This document shows positions 6,099 to 12,774 of a DNA stretch of 21,650 bases, piece by piece. Source of the stretch: an archaeon (GTDB lineage: Archaea > Nanobdellota > Nanobdellia > Pacearchaeales > GW2011-AR1). The stretch is taken from contig JAUVHP010000007.1 of the NCBI GenBank assembly GCA_030593225.1, forward strand, positions 1-21,650, read 5' to 3'. Made by a program: the position numbers and the translations under genes. Below the pieces are notes generated by a model that saw only the letters and a program-made list of their open reading frames with translations, made no database searches and was not told where the DNA came from. Each line of letters opens with the position of its first letter. Position 1 is the stretch's first letter.

Positions 6099-7382
6099 AT
6101 GGCAAAAGAAAAACCAAATATGAATGTTGTGTTTGTTGGACATGTTGATGCTGGAAAATCGACAATTGTAGGTAGAACAATGTTCGACGGTGGTGCTGTT
6201 ACTGAACAAGAGATGAAGAAACTTAGAGAAGAAGCTGAAAAGCACGGGAAAGCAGGTTTTGAGTTTGCTTATATTATGGATAATATTAAAGAAGAAAGAG
6301 AAAGAGGAGTTACTATTGATTTGTCTTATAAGAAATTAGTAACGCAAAAGTTTGAAATCACAATCATTGACGCACCTGGTCACAGAGACTTTGTTAAGAA
6401 CATGATTACTGGTGCTTCACAAGCAGATTCTGCATTCTTAGTAATCGCTGCTCCTAGCGGGGTTCAACCGCAAACTACTGAACACTTATGGTTATTGAGA
6501 ACTATGGGTGTAAAAAATATTGCAATTGCTGTAAACAAAATGGATTCAGTAGAATATTCTGAAGAAAAATTCAATAAGGTTAAAGAAGATGTTGGAAAAT
6601 TACTTCAAGGTGTTGGAATTAACCCTGAGACAACTGCATTTATTGCTTGTTCAGGATTACAAGGAGATAATGTTTTTAAGAAATCAGATAAAATGCCTTG
6701 GTATAAAGGACCGACAATTGTAGAACAATTTGATGTTTTCCCTGCTCCTGAATTGCCAACAAACTTACCTATGAGAATGCCTGTTCAAGATGTTTATGAA
6801 ATTACTGGAATTGGAACTGTGCCTGTTGGAAAAATTGAAACAGGAATTATGAAACAAGGTATGAAAGTTAAAATTCTTCCTGGTAGAACAGGGACTGGAA
6901 TTGAAGGAGAAGTTAAAACTATTGAAATGCATCACGAAATATTACCTCAAGCAGATGCAGGAGATAATGTTGGAATAAATATTAGAGGAGTTGGTAAAAA
7001 AGATATTGCAAGAGGAGATGTTATTTGCGACGCTGTAGCACCTTGCCCTGTTGTTGAAGAATTTGTTGCTACAATTACTGTAATTAATCATCCTACTGTT
7101 TTAGCAAAAGGTTACACGCCTGTATTCCATGTTCACACTGCTCAAGTTCCTTGCCAATTTACAGAATTAATTGCTCAAATTGACCCACGAACTGGTGAGA
7201 CAATAAAAGAAAGTCCGGATTTTTTAAAGAATGGAGACACAGCAAAAGTTAGAATTAAACCTGCTGGAAACTTATGTATTGAAACTCAAAAAGAAAACGC
7301 ATTTATGAGTAGATTTGCAGTAAGAGATGCAGGTGTTACTGTTGCTGCTGGAATGTGTACTGAGATTACAAAGAAAAAGTAA
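6099..7382 (+). CDS. tuf: Translation elongation factor 1 alpha (aEF-1A)
   Basis: The 427-aa GTPase delivers aminoacyl-tRNA to the ribosome. Motifs are GHVDAGKST (residues 14-22), DAPGH (91-95) and NKMD (146-149), with the EF-1A switch region ERERGVTIDLSY. Domains 2 and 3 follow with the expected VQDVYEITGIGTVPVG and PVFHVHTAQVPC segments. Length matches archaeal EF-1A. The promoter is the most canonical in the window (BRE plus TATA) and the transcript has a short hairpin leader instead of being leaderless. It is not next to EF-2 or ribosomal protein genes here, so the familiar str-type cluster is absent. An unknown small gene begins 42 nt downstream. Confidence 0.98.
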   Translation: MAKEKPNMNVVFVGHVDAGKSTIVGRTMFDGGAVTEQEMKKLREEAEKHGKAGFEFAYIMDNIKEERERGVTIDLSYKKLVTQKFEITIIDAPGHRDFVKNMITGASQADSAFLVIAAPSGVQPQTTEHLWLLRTMGVKNIAIAVNKMDSVEYSEEKFNKVKEDVGKLLQGVGINPETTAFIACSGLQGDNVFKKSDKMPWYKGPTIVEQFDVFPAPELPTNLPMRMPVQDVYEITGIGTVPVGKIETGIMKQGMKVKILPGRTGTGIEGEVKTIEMHHEILPQADAGDNVGINIRGVGKKDIARGDVICDAVAPCPVVEEFVATITVINHPTVLAKGYTPVFHVHTAQVPCQFTELIAQIDPRTGETIKESPDFLKNGDTAKVRIKPAGNLCIETQKENAFMSRFAVRDAGVTVAAGMCTEITKKK

Positions 7383-7424
7383 ATTTCTTAAATTTTCTAA
7401 AGATTAAATGGAATTATTATAAAA

Positions 7425-7613
7425 ATGAAAAATTTATATAAACAATTATTGGAAAAAGGTTTTCTAGTGGAACATAAATGTGAAAGGGCGTTTTGCGATA
7501 CGTTTGGTTTGCCTTATAAAAATGAACAAATTCCAAAAACTTCAACAAGTATTTTAGAAGAATATGGTGCAAAGTTAAGAGCTTACTTAACAATAAAAGG
7601 AATTCTAGATTAA
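7425..7613 (+). CDS. Conserved-looking small protein (62 aa), unknown
   Basis: The 62-aa protein MKNLYKQLLEKGFLVEHKC... contains two cysteines (HKCERAFCDTFG) and ends in a helix (LEEYGAKLRAYLTIKGILD). No domain is recognised. It begins 42 nt after EF-1 alpha and its own promoter is weak (a poor TATA-like TCTAAAGA around 7396-7403), so read-through from EF-1 alpha is possible. It has no signal peptide or membrane segment. Codon use resembles its neighbours. Confidence 0.5.
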   Translation: MKNLYKQLLEKGFLVEHKCERAFCDTFGLPYKNEQIPKTSTSILEEYGAKLRAYLTIKGILD

Positions 7614-7647
7614 CAATCCTTAAATATCTGGTCTGTTTATTCTAGCT

Positions 7648-8181
7648 ATGTTAAACAAAAATATGTCTAAGTCAGACATTGAAAAATGTTTGAATTCTAG
7701 GGGAAATTTTATTAAAATTGATTATTTGGATAGATTTCTTAAAGAAGACATTTCAATAGATATGAAAAAATTTGGATATCTCAAACTTGCAGAAACATAT
7801 GAGAATATGAAATTATTCGGCGATGCTGGGGGAATTTTTCAAAGTCTTGCAATTTTGTCAATGACTTTTTCTGAGAAAAGAAAACATTATATGAAAGGAT
7901 GCACATTATATATTCGTGCAGGAGAATTTGGAAGGGCTGATGAATTTATGCAAAAAGCTATGAGTCAATCTAATTCTTTTGAAAAAAAAGAAATTTATGA
8001 AAAAATAAAAGGATTTTACAAAAAGATTGCAGAAAATTATGAAACAGAAAAAAAAAGAAATAAAGCTTCAAAAGTTTATGAAAAAATACTGGAAATGAAA
8101 ATTAATGATTTTGAGAGAAAAGAAATAAAAGAAAAACTGACTGAATTGTATGAAAAACTTGGGAAAAAATATATTGAATAA
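7648..8181 (+). CDS. Helical-repeat (TPR-like) protein
   Basis: The 177-aa protein is almost entirely helical. Repeated segments such as YLKLAETYENMKLFGDAGGIFQSLA, GCTLYIRAGEFGRADEFMQKAM and YEKIKGFYKKIAENYETEKKRNKASKVYEKILEM fit the TPR pattern of paired helices with small residues at turns, giving three to four degenerate repeats. TPR proteins act as binding scaffolds; the partner is unknown. CTTAAATA at 7619-7626 is centred 26 bp before the ATG, so it is leaderless. There is no signal peptide, so it is probably cytosolic. Confidence 0.65.
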   Translation: MLNKNMSKSDIEKCLNSRGNFIKIDYLDRFLKEDISIDMKKFGYLKLAETYENMKLFGDAGGIFQSLAILSMTFSEKRKHYMKGCTLYIRAGEFGRADEFMQKAMSQSNSFEKKEIYEKIKGFYKKIAENYETEKKRNKASKVYEKILEMKINDFERKEIKEKLTELYEKLGKKYIE

Positions 8182-8189
8182 TCATATAT

Positions 8190-8220
8190 AAACTTAAAAA
8201 CATGTGATATTTTTAAGTTT
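8190..8220. promoter_or_regulatory. Perfect 11-bp inverted repeat at the promoter and start of the 8221 gene
   Basis: AAACTTAAAAA (8190-8200) and TTTTTAAGTTT (8210-8220) form a perfect inverted repeat with a 9-bp spacer. It begins in the TATA box (TATATAAA, 8185-8192) and ends at the base before the ATG, covering the predicted start site. This is where an operator would sit. An mRNA hairpin is less likely because transcription should start inside it. Confidence 0.45.
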
Positions 8221-8736
8221 ATGTCAGTAAAGACAAAAATATCAAAATTAACAAAAACACTTCTTTTGGCAACTAGTTTTTGTCTATTGAGTCCTTTTTT
8301 ATCTGCCAAAGAAAAAGATTATAAATTTAATATTTATTGGAGTGGACCTGGTCAAAGTTCATGGCATGTTGTTTCAAAAGGAGAACCTCAAATGGAAGAG
8401 GAAAATAATATTTATGGTTTTGGGATAAATATAAATGATAAATTAGATGTATTTCTCAAACATGCAGATAAAAATTCTTATGGACATCCGGCTAATTTTT
8501 TAGGGTTTAATTATAAATTTATTTGTAAGGAAAAATTTTTTGATTTTTGTTTTGGAGCAAGTGGAGGACTTATAAATGGGTATGAAATTGTGAGAAAAGA
8601 TAAAGGATTTTTTCCAGTAATTATGCCATATTTAGGTGTGGAAAAAGAAATAGGGTATGGAAAAAAATTAGGAGTTGATATTAACATTCCAGGTCAAGAA
8701 TTTATCTGGACTTTCAAAATCCAAACTAAGTTTTAA
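8221..8736 (+). CDS. Exported protein with PagP-like beta-barrel features
   Basis: The 171-aa protein has an N-terminal signal peptide (KLTKTLLLATSFCLLSPFLSA, cleavage likely after Ala29). The rest alternates polar and aromatic/aliphatic residues in strands and ends in Phe (KIQTKF), as outer-membrane barrels do. By eye the order of segments resembles the lipid A palmitoyltransferase PagP: SSWHVV (His49) against its TWH, IYGFGINI against GGGFGL, KHADKNSYGHP (Asp83, Ser86) against FKDSWNKWEP, GFFPVIMPYLGV against its IPLPVLLP segment, and DINIPG against TYIPG. The resemblance is a hypothesis from memory. Archaea of this type have no known outer membrane or lipid A. An inverted repeat covers its promoter. 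Confidence 0.5.
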   Translation: MSVKTKISKLTKTLLLATSFCLLSPFLSAKEKDYKFNIYWSGPGQSSWHVVSKGEPQMEEENNIYGFGININDKLDVFLKHADKNSYGHPANFLGFNYKFICKEKFFDFCFGASGGLINGYEIVRKDKGFFPVIMPYLGVEKEIGYGKKLGVDINIPGQEFIWTFKIQTKF

Positions 8737-8743
8737 TACGCCT

Positions 8744-8763
8744 AAATATTTTTAAAAATATTT
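8744..8763. other. Perfect 20-bp A/T palindrome
   Basis: AAATATTTTT followed directly by AAAAATATTT forms a perfect 20-bp palindrome starting eight bases after the stop of the 8221 gene. It could act as a simple terminator-like hairpin for that gene. Confidence 0.35.
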
Positions 8764-8790
8764 TACTAAGTTCACACCACCATTGGCGTA

Positions 8791-8826
8791 CCCCGAAACA
8801 TTTTCTACGAAAATGTTTACTAGGGG
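8791..8826 (+). terminator. Strong 14-bp hairpin in the gap before dnaG
   Basis: CCCC (8791-8794) pairs with GGGG (8823-8826), and AAACATTTTC (8796-8805) pairs with GAAAATGTTT (8809-8818) around loop TAC. A small internal loop separates the two helices. It lies between the 8221 gene and the dnaG promoter, so a 3'-end or transcript-insulating role is plausible. No T-run follows, so 'terminator' is tentative. Confidence 0.35.
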
Positions 8827-8848
8827 CATAAATTTAAAAAGTTAATCT

Positions 8849-9051
8849 ATTAAATATTAACAGAGAAATATCTTTATTACTCATTCACTATTACATTCAC
8901 ATTAAATTTTGAAGAACATAGAGATATTTCTAAGAAATCATAAGATTTCAAAAAAATTAAAATGGAATTAAAAATAAAATGGAGTCAAAAATAAAATGGC
9001 TAAATTGAAATACAAGCATTTCGGCATGAGCCAATTTTTCAGGAGTACAAA
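8849..9051 (+). promoter_or_regulatory. dnaG promoter and long leader with nested mini-ORFs
   Basis: ATTAAATA (8849-8856) predicts a start near 8879, leaving about 170 nt before dnaG. An inverted repeat AGAAATATCT/AGATATTTCT (8864-8873, 8922-8931) spans the start. Three short overlapping ORFs follow: MELKIKWSQK (8962-8994), MESKIKWLN (8979-9008) and MAKLKYKHFGMSQFFRSTKW... (8996-9064), the last overlapping the dnaG start. dnaG itself has a Shine-Dalgarno AGGAG (9041-9045), 6 nt from its ATG. Confidence 0.4.
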
Positions 9052-10200
9052 ATGGCTAAGGTAAGTCCAGTATCAATTAAATATATGATACATGCGAATT
9101 TTAGTGCAGAAGGTGCACTTGAAAAGCCAGATGTAATTGGAGCGATTTTTGGGCAGACAGAAGGTTTGCTTGGAAATGATCTTGAAATGCGAGAGTTGCA
9201 GAAAGAAGGAAAGATTGGTAGAATTGAAGTTCAATTAGAGAGAAATGATAGAAGAACTACAGGAAACATTCAAATTCCTACTGCATTAGACCAGTCAGAG
9301 ACAACTTTAATTGCTGCTGCAATGGAAACTATTGAAAGAATAGGGCCGAGTGATTCTCAAATTGAAGTTGAAAGAATTGAAGATGTTCGTGGAAGCAAAA
9401 GAGATTACATTATTGAAAGAGCTAAAAAATTAATGATGGGTATTGAAGGTTCTACTGATTCTCGTCAAATATCAAACGAGATTAAGGAATCGCAAAAAAT
9501 GGCTGAAATACAAGAGTATGGTGATGAAAAATTGCCTTGTGGAGACATTTCTGGAAAAGAAATTGTTGTTGTTGAAGGAAGAGCAGATGTTCTTAATTTG
9601 CTTAAGAGTGGTGTTAAGAATGTTATTGCTATGAACGGAACAAAACTTCCGTCTGCAATCAAAGAATTAGGAAAAGAGAAAGATATTACTCTTTTTGTTG
9701 ATGGTGACAGAGGAGGAAAATTAATTATTCAGAATGTTACAGACAATGCAGATATCAACCATATTGTAATTGCACCTGATGGAAAAGAGGTTGAAGAATT
9801 AACAGGAAAAGAAGTTTTAATGAATTTAAGAAAAAAAATTTCTGTGGAAGAATATTTTAGGAAGAACCGAAGTCTTTCTAATTCTTCTTCTTTTAATGGA
9901 AATAAACCAAAAGAAAAAAATATTGAAATTGATAATAAAAAATTAAAAGAAATTTCAGAATCAAATAAAGGAAGTGGAAAAGCGATTTTATTGGATGAAT
10001 CTTTAAAAGAAATGCAAACAGTTCCATTTAAAAATCTTGCAGGATTTTTGAGTAAAAATGCAGAAAAACCTTTTGTAATTATAATTGATGGAATTGCTAC
10101 AAAAAATATAATTCAGAATTCTCAAGACCTGGGAGTTAAAATAATTGTTGCAAATAATTTTGCAACTACTGATACAAACATTAAGTTGTTGAGTTTTTAG
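9052..10200 (+). CDS. dnaG: Archaeal DnaG-type primase (exosome-associated)
   Basis: The 382-aa protein starts MAKVSPVSIKYMIHANFSAEGALEKPDVIGAIFGQTEGLLG, the characteristic opening of archaeal DnaG. A TOPRIM domain follows: IVVVEGRADVLNLL with catalytic Glu175, the MNGTKLP segment, then LFVDGDRGG with Asp217 and Asp219 as metal ligands. In other archaea this protein makes primers in vitro and binds the Csl4 exosome, linking it to RNA decay. The C-terminal part (about 265-382) is lysine- and serine-rich, then ends in a small alpha/beta segment. AGGAG lies 6 nt before the ATG. The last 19 bp (TTAAG...TTTTTA) recur at 11540-11558, suggesting that DNA was inserted at the gene's 3' end. Confidence 0.95.
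   Translation: MAKVSPVSIKYMIHANFSAEGALEKPDVIGAIFGQTEGLLGNDLEMRELQKEGKIGRIEVQLERNDRRTTGNIQIPTALDQSETTLIAAAMETIERIGPSDSQIEVERIEDVRGSKRDYIIERAKKLMMGIEGSTDSRQISNEIKESQKMAEIQEYGDEKLPCGDISGKEIVVVEGRADVLNLLKSGVKNVIAMNGTKLPSAIKELGKEKDITLFVDGDRGGKLIIQNVTDNADINHIVIAPDGKEVEELTGKEVLMNLRKKISVEEYFRKNRSLSNSSSFNGNKPKEKNIEIDNKKLKEISESNKGSGKAILLDESLKEMQTVPFKNLAGFLSKNAEKPFVIIIDGIATKNIIQNSQDLGVKIIVANNFATTDTNIKLLSF
10181..10199 (+). repeat. 19-bp direct repeat, left copy (end of dnaG)
   Basis: TTAAGTTGTTGAGTTTTTA encodes the last residues (LLSF-stop) of DnaG and is repeated exactly at 11540-11558. Together the copies bound a 1.36-kb segment carrying three genes. Confidence 0.7.
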
Positions 10201-10239
10201 AAGATAACTTTATTAAATATATTTTTACATAAATGTTTA

Positions 10240-10989
10240 ATGAAAAATAAAGATGAATTTATTTCTAAGTGTAATCAATTATTGGAAGGATATCGTCAAG
10301 GTAAATTAGGTTATATGAAAATGCCTGAAGATGCAAATCCAGGATTTAATGATGATGAACAAGAATTGCGATTAGTTTATTTTACATTACCTATGAGTTT
10401 GAATTATCAAAGAGATAGTTATAAATTATGGGAATCTGTTTTAAAAACTTATCAAGATTCTGAAATAAAAAATATTTTTGATATTAAACATTCTGCTGAA
10501 ATTGAAGAATCTAAATTAAGAGAAATATTGCTAAAATATAAAATTGCCTTGCAACCGAATAAACATATTGCTATTTGGCAAAAGATTTCTAAAACAATTT
10601 ATAAAAATTGGGGTTCAATTAATAAATTATTAGAGTATGCAGATTATGATTTTTTAAAATTAAAAGAAATTATTCAAGGAAAATTCAAAAAAGGATTTCC
10701 GTATTTATCAGGTCCAAAAATATTTAATTATTGGTCATCTATTATACAAGAGTACGGAGGGGTGAAATTAAAAAATTCTGAATTTATTGAAATTGCTCCA
10801 GATACACATATAACAAAATGTTCTGTAATTCTTGGTGTTGTAAATAAGGAAGAGATTGAATTTTTATCAAAAGAAAAAATTTCTGAAAAATGGCGTGAAC
10901 TTCTTAAAGACACTGAAATTAATCCAATTGATATGAATTCTCCACTATGGTTTTGGAGTAGAAATAATTTTCAATTCAAACTTAATTAA
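10240..10989 (+). CDS. Putative HhH-GPD-like DNA glycosylase-related protein
   Basis: The 249-aa protein is mainly helical. The stretch FPYLSGPKIFNYWSSIIQEYGG (about 148-169) resembles the helix-hairpin-helix Gly-Pro-Lys turn, and IAPDTHITKCSVILG (about 179-193) resembles the DTH motif with the catalytic Asp of HhH-GPD base-excision glycosylases. LRLVYFTLPMSLNYQRDSYKLW near the start recalls the helical N-terminal half. It could be a repair enzyme or an inactive relative. ATTAAATA (10212-10219) gives a leaderless start. It lies with hicBA in the segment bounded by copies of the dnaG tail, so it may be acquired cargo. Confidence 0.45.
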   Translation: MKNKDEFISKCNQLLEGYRQGKLGYMKMPEDANPGFNDDEQELRLVYFTLPMSLNYQRDSYKLWESVLKTYQDSEIKNIFDIKHSAEIEESKLREILLKYKIALQPNKHIAIWQKISKTIYKNWGSINKLLEYADYDFLKLKEIIQGKFKKGFPYLSGPKIFNYWSSIIQEYGGVKLKNSEFIEIAPDTHITKCSVILGVVNKEEIEFLSKEKISEKWRELLKDTEINPIDMNSPLWFWSRNNFQFKLN

Positions 10990-11059
10990 TTTTTCGGATT
11001 TATAGAAGTTTAAGTTTGTAATTAGGTAGATTTAAATAAATTAACTCTTTCTATGACTT

Positions 11060-11341
11060 ATGGAAGATAAATATTTTGTGAATCTAGTTATTAATAAAGA
11101 AAAGTTAAGTGATGGAAGTGACATTTTTGTTGTCCAGTGTACGAATTTAGGAATTACAAGTCAAGGGAAAACAACTGAAGAGGCGATTGAAATGGTTAGA
11201 GAAGCAATTGAACTTTATTTAGAAGAATGTCCTGATGCGTATGAAGAATTACAACTGCAAAAAGAACCTCCTATGTTTTCTTTTATGGAGGTAATAAAAA
11301 ATGTCAAAACTTCCGATATTGTCAGGGAAGGATTTAGTTAA
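11060..11341 (+). CDS. hicB: HicB-type antitoxin
   Basis: The 93-aa protein has the HicB partial RNase H fold signature: YFVNLVINKEKLSDGSDIFVVQCTNLGITSQGKTTEEAIEMVREAIELYLEEC. HicB neutralises the HicA mRNA interferase and usually represses its own operon. TTTAAATA at 11031-11038 is centred 26 bp before the ATG, so it is leaderless. The downstream hicA overlaps its last 41 bp. Gene order is antitoxin first, the reverse of many hicAB loci, but common for hicBA. It lies within the segment inserted after dnaG. Confidence 0.88.
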   Translation: MEDKYFVNLVINKEKLSDGSDIFVVQCTNLGITSQGKTTEEAIEMVREAIELYLEECPDAYEELQLQKEPPMFSFMEVIKNVKTSDIVREGFS

Positions 11342-11525
11342 AACTCTTTCTAAAATAGGATTTATTCATATAAGAACTAAAGGGAGCCACGCAATATTGG
11401 TCAAAGAAGAAGAAAAGAAAATAATGATTCCTGTTCCTCTTCATAAAGAATTAGCAAAAGGAACACTAAAAAATATAATAAATCGGGCTGGTTTAACGTT
11501 AGACAATCTTTTGGAATTGATTTAA
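11301..11525 (+). CDS. hicA: HicA-type mRNA interferase toxin
   Basis: The 74-aa toxin shows the dsRBD-like HicA pattern: LPILSGKDLVKTLSKIGFIHIRTKGSHAILVKE, with the conserved GSH (His30 catalytic), then IPVPLHKELAKGTLKNIINRAGLTLDNLLEL. HicA cleaves mRNA and stops translation until HicB is replenished. It starts inside hicB, 41 bp before the hicB stop, and has a good Shine-Dalgarno GGAGGT (11287-11292), 8 nt upstream. This suits an internal operon gene, whereas first genes here are leaderless. It appears full-length and intact. Confidence 0.88.
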   Translation: MSKLPILSGKDLVKTLSKIGFIHIRTKGSHAILVKEEEKKIMIPVPLHKELAKGTLKNIINRAGLTLDNLLELI

Positions 11526-11539
11526 ATTAGGGGGCTGTT

Positions 11540-11558
11540 TTAAGTTGTTGAGTTTTTA
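11540..11558 (+). repeat. 19-bp direct repeat, right copy (dnaG tail remnant)
   Basis: An exact copy of the dnaG 3' end (10181-10199), directly joined to the 105-bp element copy B. It reads as the original end of dnaG, including a TAA stop, left behind by an insertion. Confidence 0.65.
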
Positions 11559-11662
11559 ATTTTGTTTTCTTTTTCACCAACTCATTGTTAAATCCGTCCT
11601 TATGTACGCGAGTACACAGCAGACGCATTTGTCTTGATTTGACAAAAAATCTAAACAAAATT
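11558..11662 (+). repeat. 105-bp structured element, copy B
   Basis: This copy has the same length and terminal arms as copy A (3872-3976). AAATCCGTCC (11590-11599) pairs with AGACGCATTT (11621-11630), and TGTAC-GCGA-GTACA (11603-11616) replaces CGTAG-GCAA-CTACG. The TTA/CAGC internal loop and GNRA loop are kept. Like copy A it begins in a TAA that would be a stop codon, here that of the displaced dnaG tail. Confidence 0.65.
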
Positions 11663-11794
11663 GGGAAAGGAAAAATTAGGAAAAAAAGGAATTAGAAATG
11701 CTAGGGATTTTTTTGTATTAGTGTCTAAGATATAAATTAAATTTCTTTTTAATTTTTTCAATAAATTTAAATACATATTTAGATAATTTATTCT

Positions 11795-11854
11795 ATGGAA
11801 AATAAAAGGAGGCCGAGAACAGCAAGTTTAAATATCTTGTTTGAATTTATGTAA
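11795..11854 (+). CDS. Possible 19-aa leader peptide before the RelBE-type module
   Basis: MENKRRPRTASLNILFEFM is a basic 19-residue frame. TTTAAATA at 11766-11773 is centred 26 bp before its ATG. A second TTTAAATA inside this ORF (11827-11834) is centred 26 bp before the antitoxin ATG at 11856. Two tandem leaderless promoters, each aimed at an ATG, support real expression, but the peptide is too short to confirm by sequence. Confidence 0.3.
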   Translation: MENKRRPRTASLNILFEFM

Positions 11855-11855
11855 T

Positions 11856-12029
11856 ATGAAACAAATGATGTCTATAAATGTGGAAGATATTACTCAAATT
11901 AAGAGAGATATTGAAATTTTAAAAAATGCTCTTTTGTCTGAAGGTGAATTAAGTGATTGGGCAAAAAATGTATTAACTGAAGCGAGAGAAGAAAGTGAAG
12001 ATAATTATGTTTCTCTTAGTGATTTATGA
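11856..12029 (+). CDS. RelB-like antitoxin of a type II module (57 aa)
   Basis: The 57-aa protein starts MKQMMSINVEDITQIKRDIEILKNALLSEGELSDWAKNVLTEAREES. It is highly acidic and helical, as expected for an antitoxin that wraps around a basic toxin. I chose the ATG at 11856, not an upstream TTG at 11841, because TTTAAATA (11827-11834) is centred 26 bp before it. Its stop overlaps the toxin start in ATGA at 12026-12029, so the pair is translationally coupled. The exact antitoxin family cannot be named by eye. Confidence 0.72.
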   Translation: MKQMMSINVEDITQIKRDIEILKNALLSEGELSDWAKNVLTEAREESEDNYVSLSDL

Positions 12030-12274
12030 ATTTTGAGGTAAAATTTTCTAATAAATCTGCTAAATTCTTAAGGGGGTTGCCAAAAGATATTTTAGAGAGA
12101 ATTAAAAACAAATTTAAAGATGTGGCTCTTGAACCTTTTAGGTATTTAGAACACCTTGAAGGAGAAGGATATAAAATGAGGATTGGAAATTTTAGAGCAA
12201 TTATTGATGTTGATAAAAATAGAAATCTTTTGCTTGTAAGAGTTTTTGATAAACGGAGTAAAATTTACAAATGA
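12026..12274 (+). CDS. RelE/ParE-family toxin (82 aa)
   Basis: The 82-aa protein matches the RelE/ParE fold from end to end: MNFEVKFSNKSAKFLRGLPKDILERIKNKFKDVALEPF, then LEGEGYKMRIGNFRAIIDVDKNRNLLLVRVFDKRSKIYK. The YKMRIGNFRAIIDVD core with Arg and the C-terminal basic Tyr-Lys are typical of RelE mRNA interferases, while ParE would act on gyrase. It is complete, unlike the decayed toxin at 5821. Both ends overlap neighbours by ATGA, with the antitoxin upstream and a membrane protein downstream, so all three are one operon. Confidence 0.88.
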   Translation: MNFEVKFSNKSAKFLRGLPKDILERIKNKFKDVALEPFRYLEHLEGEGYKMRIGNFRAIIDVDKNRNLLLVRVFDKRSKIYK

Positions 12275-12729
12275 AAAATAAAAAGGGGCAAATTGGAAGA
12301 TTTATTTTACTTTTTGCAGTTATAAGTATTTTAATTATTGCGATTTATTTTACTTTTTATTTTTCTTATAGCTGTGATAATCTTGCTTGTTTTCATGCAC
12401 ATCAAAGAGAATGCAGTAAAACTAAATTTATTAATGATGCTGAGGATACAATTTGGAAATATAAAATTCTGGGAGAGGTAAATAAAGCGTGTGAAATTGA
12501 AGTTGAAGTTTTGAAAGTTAAACAGGGAAATTTAGATAGAAAAAGAATTGAGAACAAAATGATGACTTGTTATTTGCCTTTGGGAGAAGATACAGCTCCT
12601 GAATCAGATATTTCTAATTGTCACGGATTGTTAAAAGAAGAGTTACAAGAAATAATTATTGAAAAATTGCATCTTTATGTTATTGAAAATATTGGTGAGA
12701 TAAGTGAAGAGTTGAAGAAAGTTGTTTAG
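12271..12729 (+). CDS. Membrane-anchored cysteine-containing protein, unknown
   Basis: The 152-aa protein starts MKNKKGQIGRFILLFAVISILIIAIYFTFYF. KKGQ directly before a hydrophobic stretch resembles a class III (prepilin-like) signal. The remaining 120 residues lie outside, with six cysteines (CDNLAC, REC, NKAC, MTC, NCHG) that could form disulfides. Its ATG overlaps the RelE-type toxin stop (ATGA), an unusual partner for a toxin gene. Its last ~20 codons recur in decayed form at 13352-13414. Family not recognised. Confidence 0.65.
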   Translation: MKNKKGQIGRFILLFAVISILIIAIYFTFYFSYSCDNLACFHAHQRECSKTKFINDAEDTIWKYKILGEVNKACEIEVEVLKVKQGNLDRKRIENKMMTCYLPLGEDTAPESDISNCHGLLKEELQEIIIEKLHLYVIENIGEISEELKKVV

Positions 12730-12774
12730 AAAGATAACGCAAATAATTATAAAATAAATAATGTTTTTTTCTTG

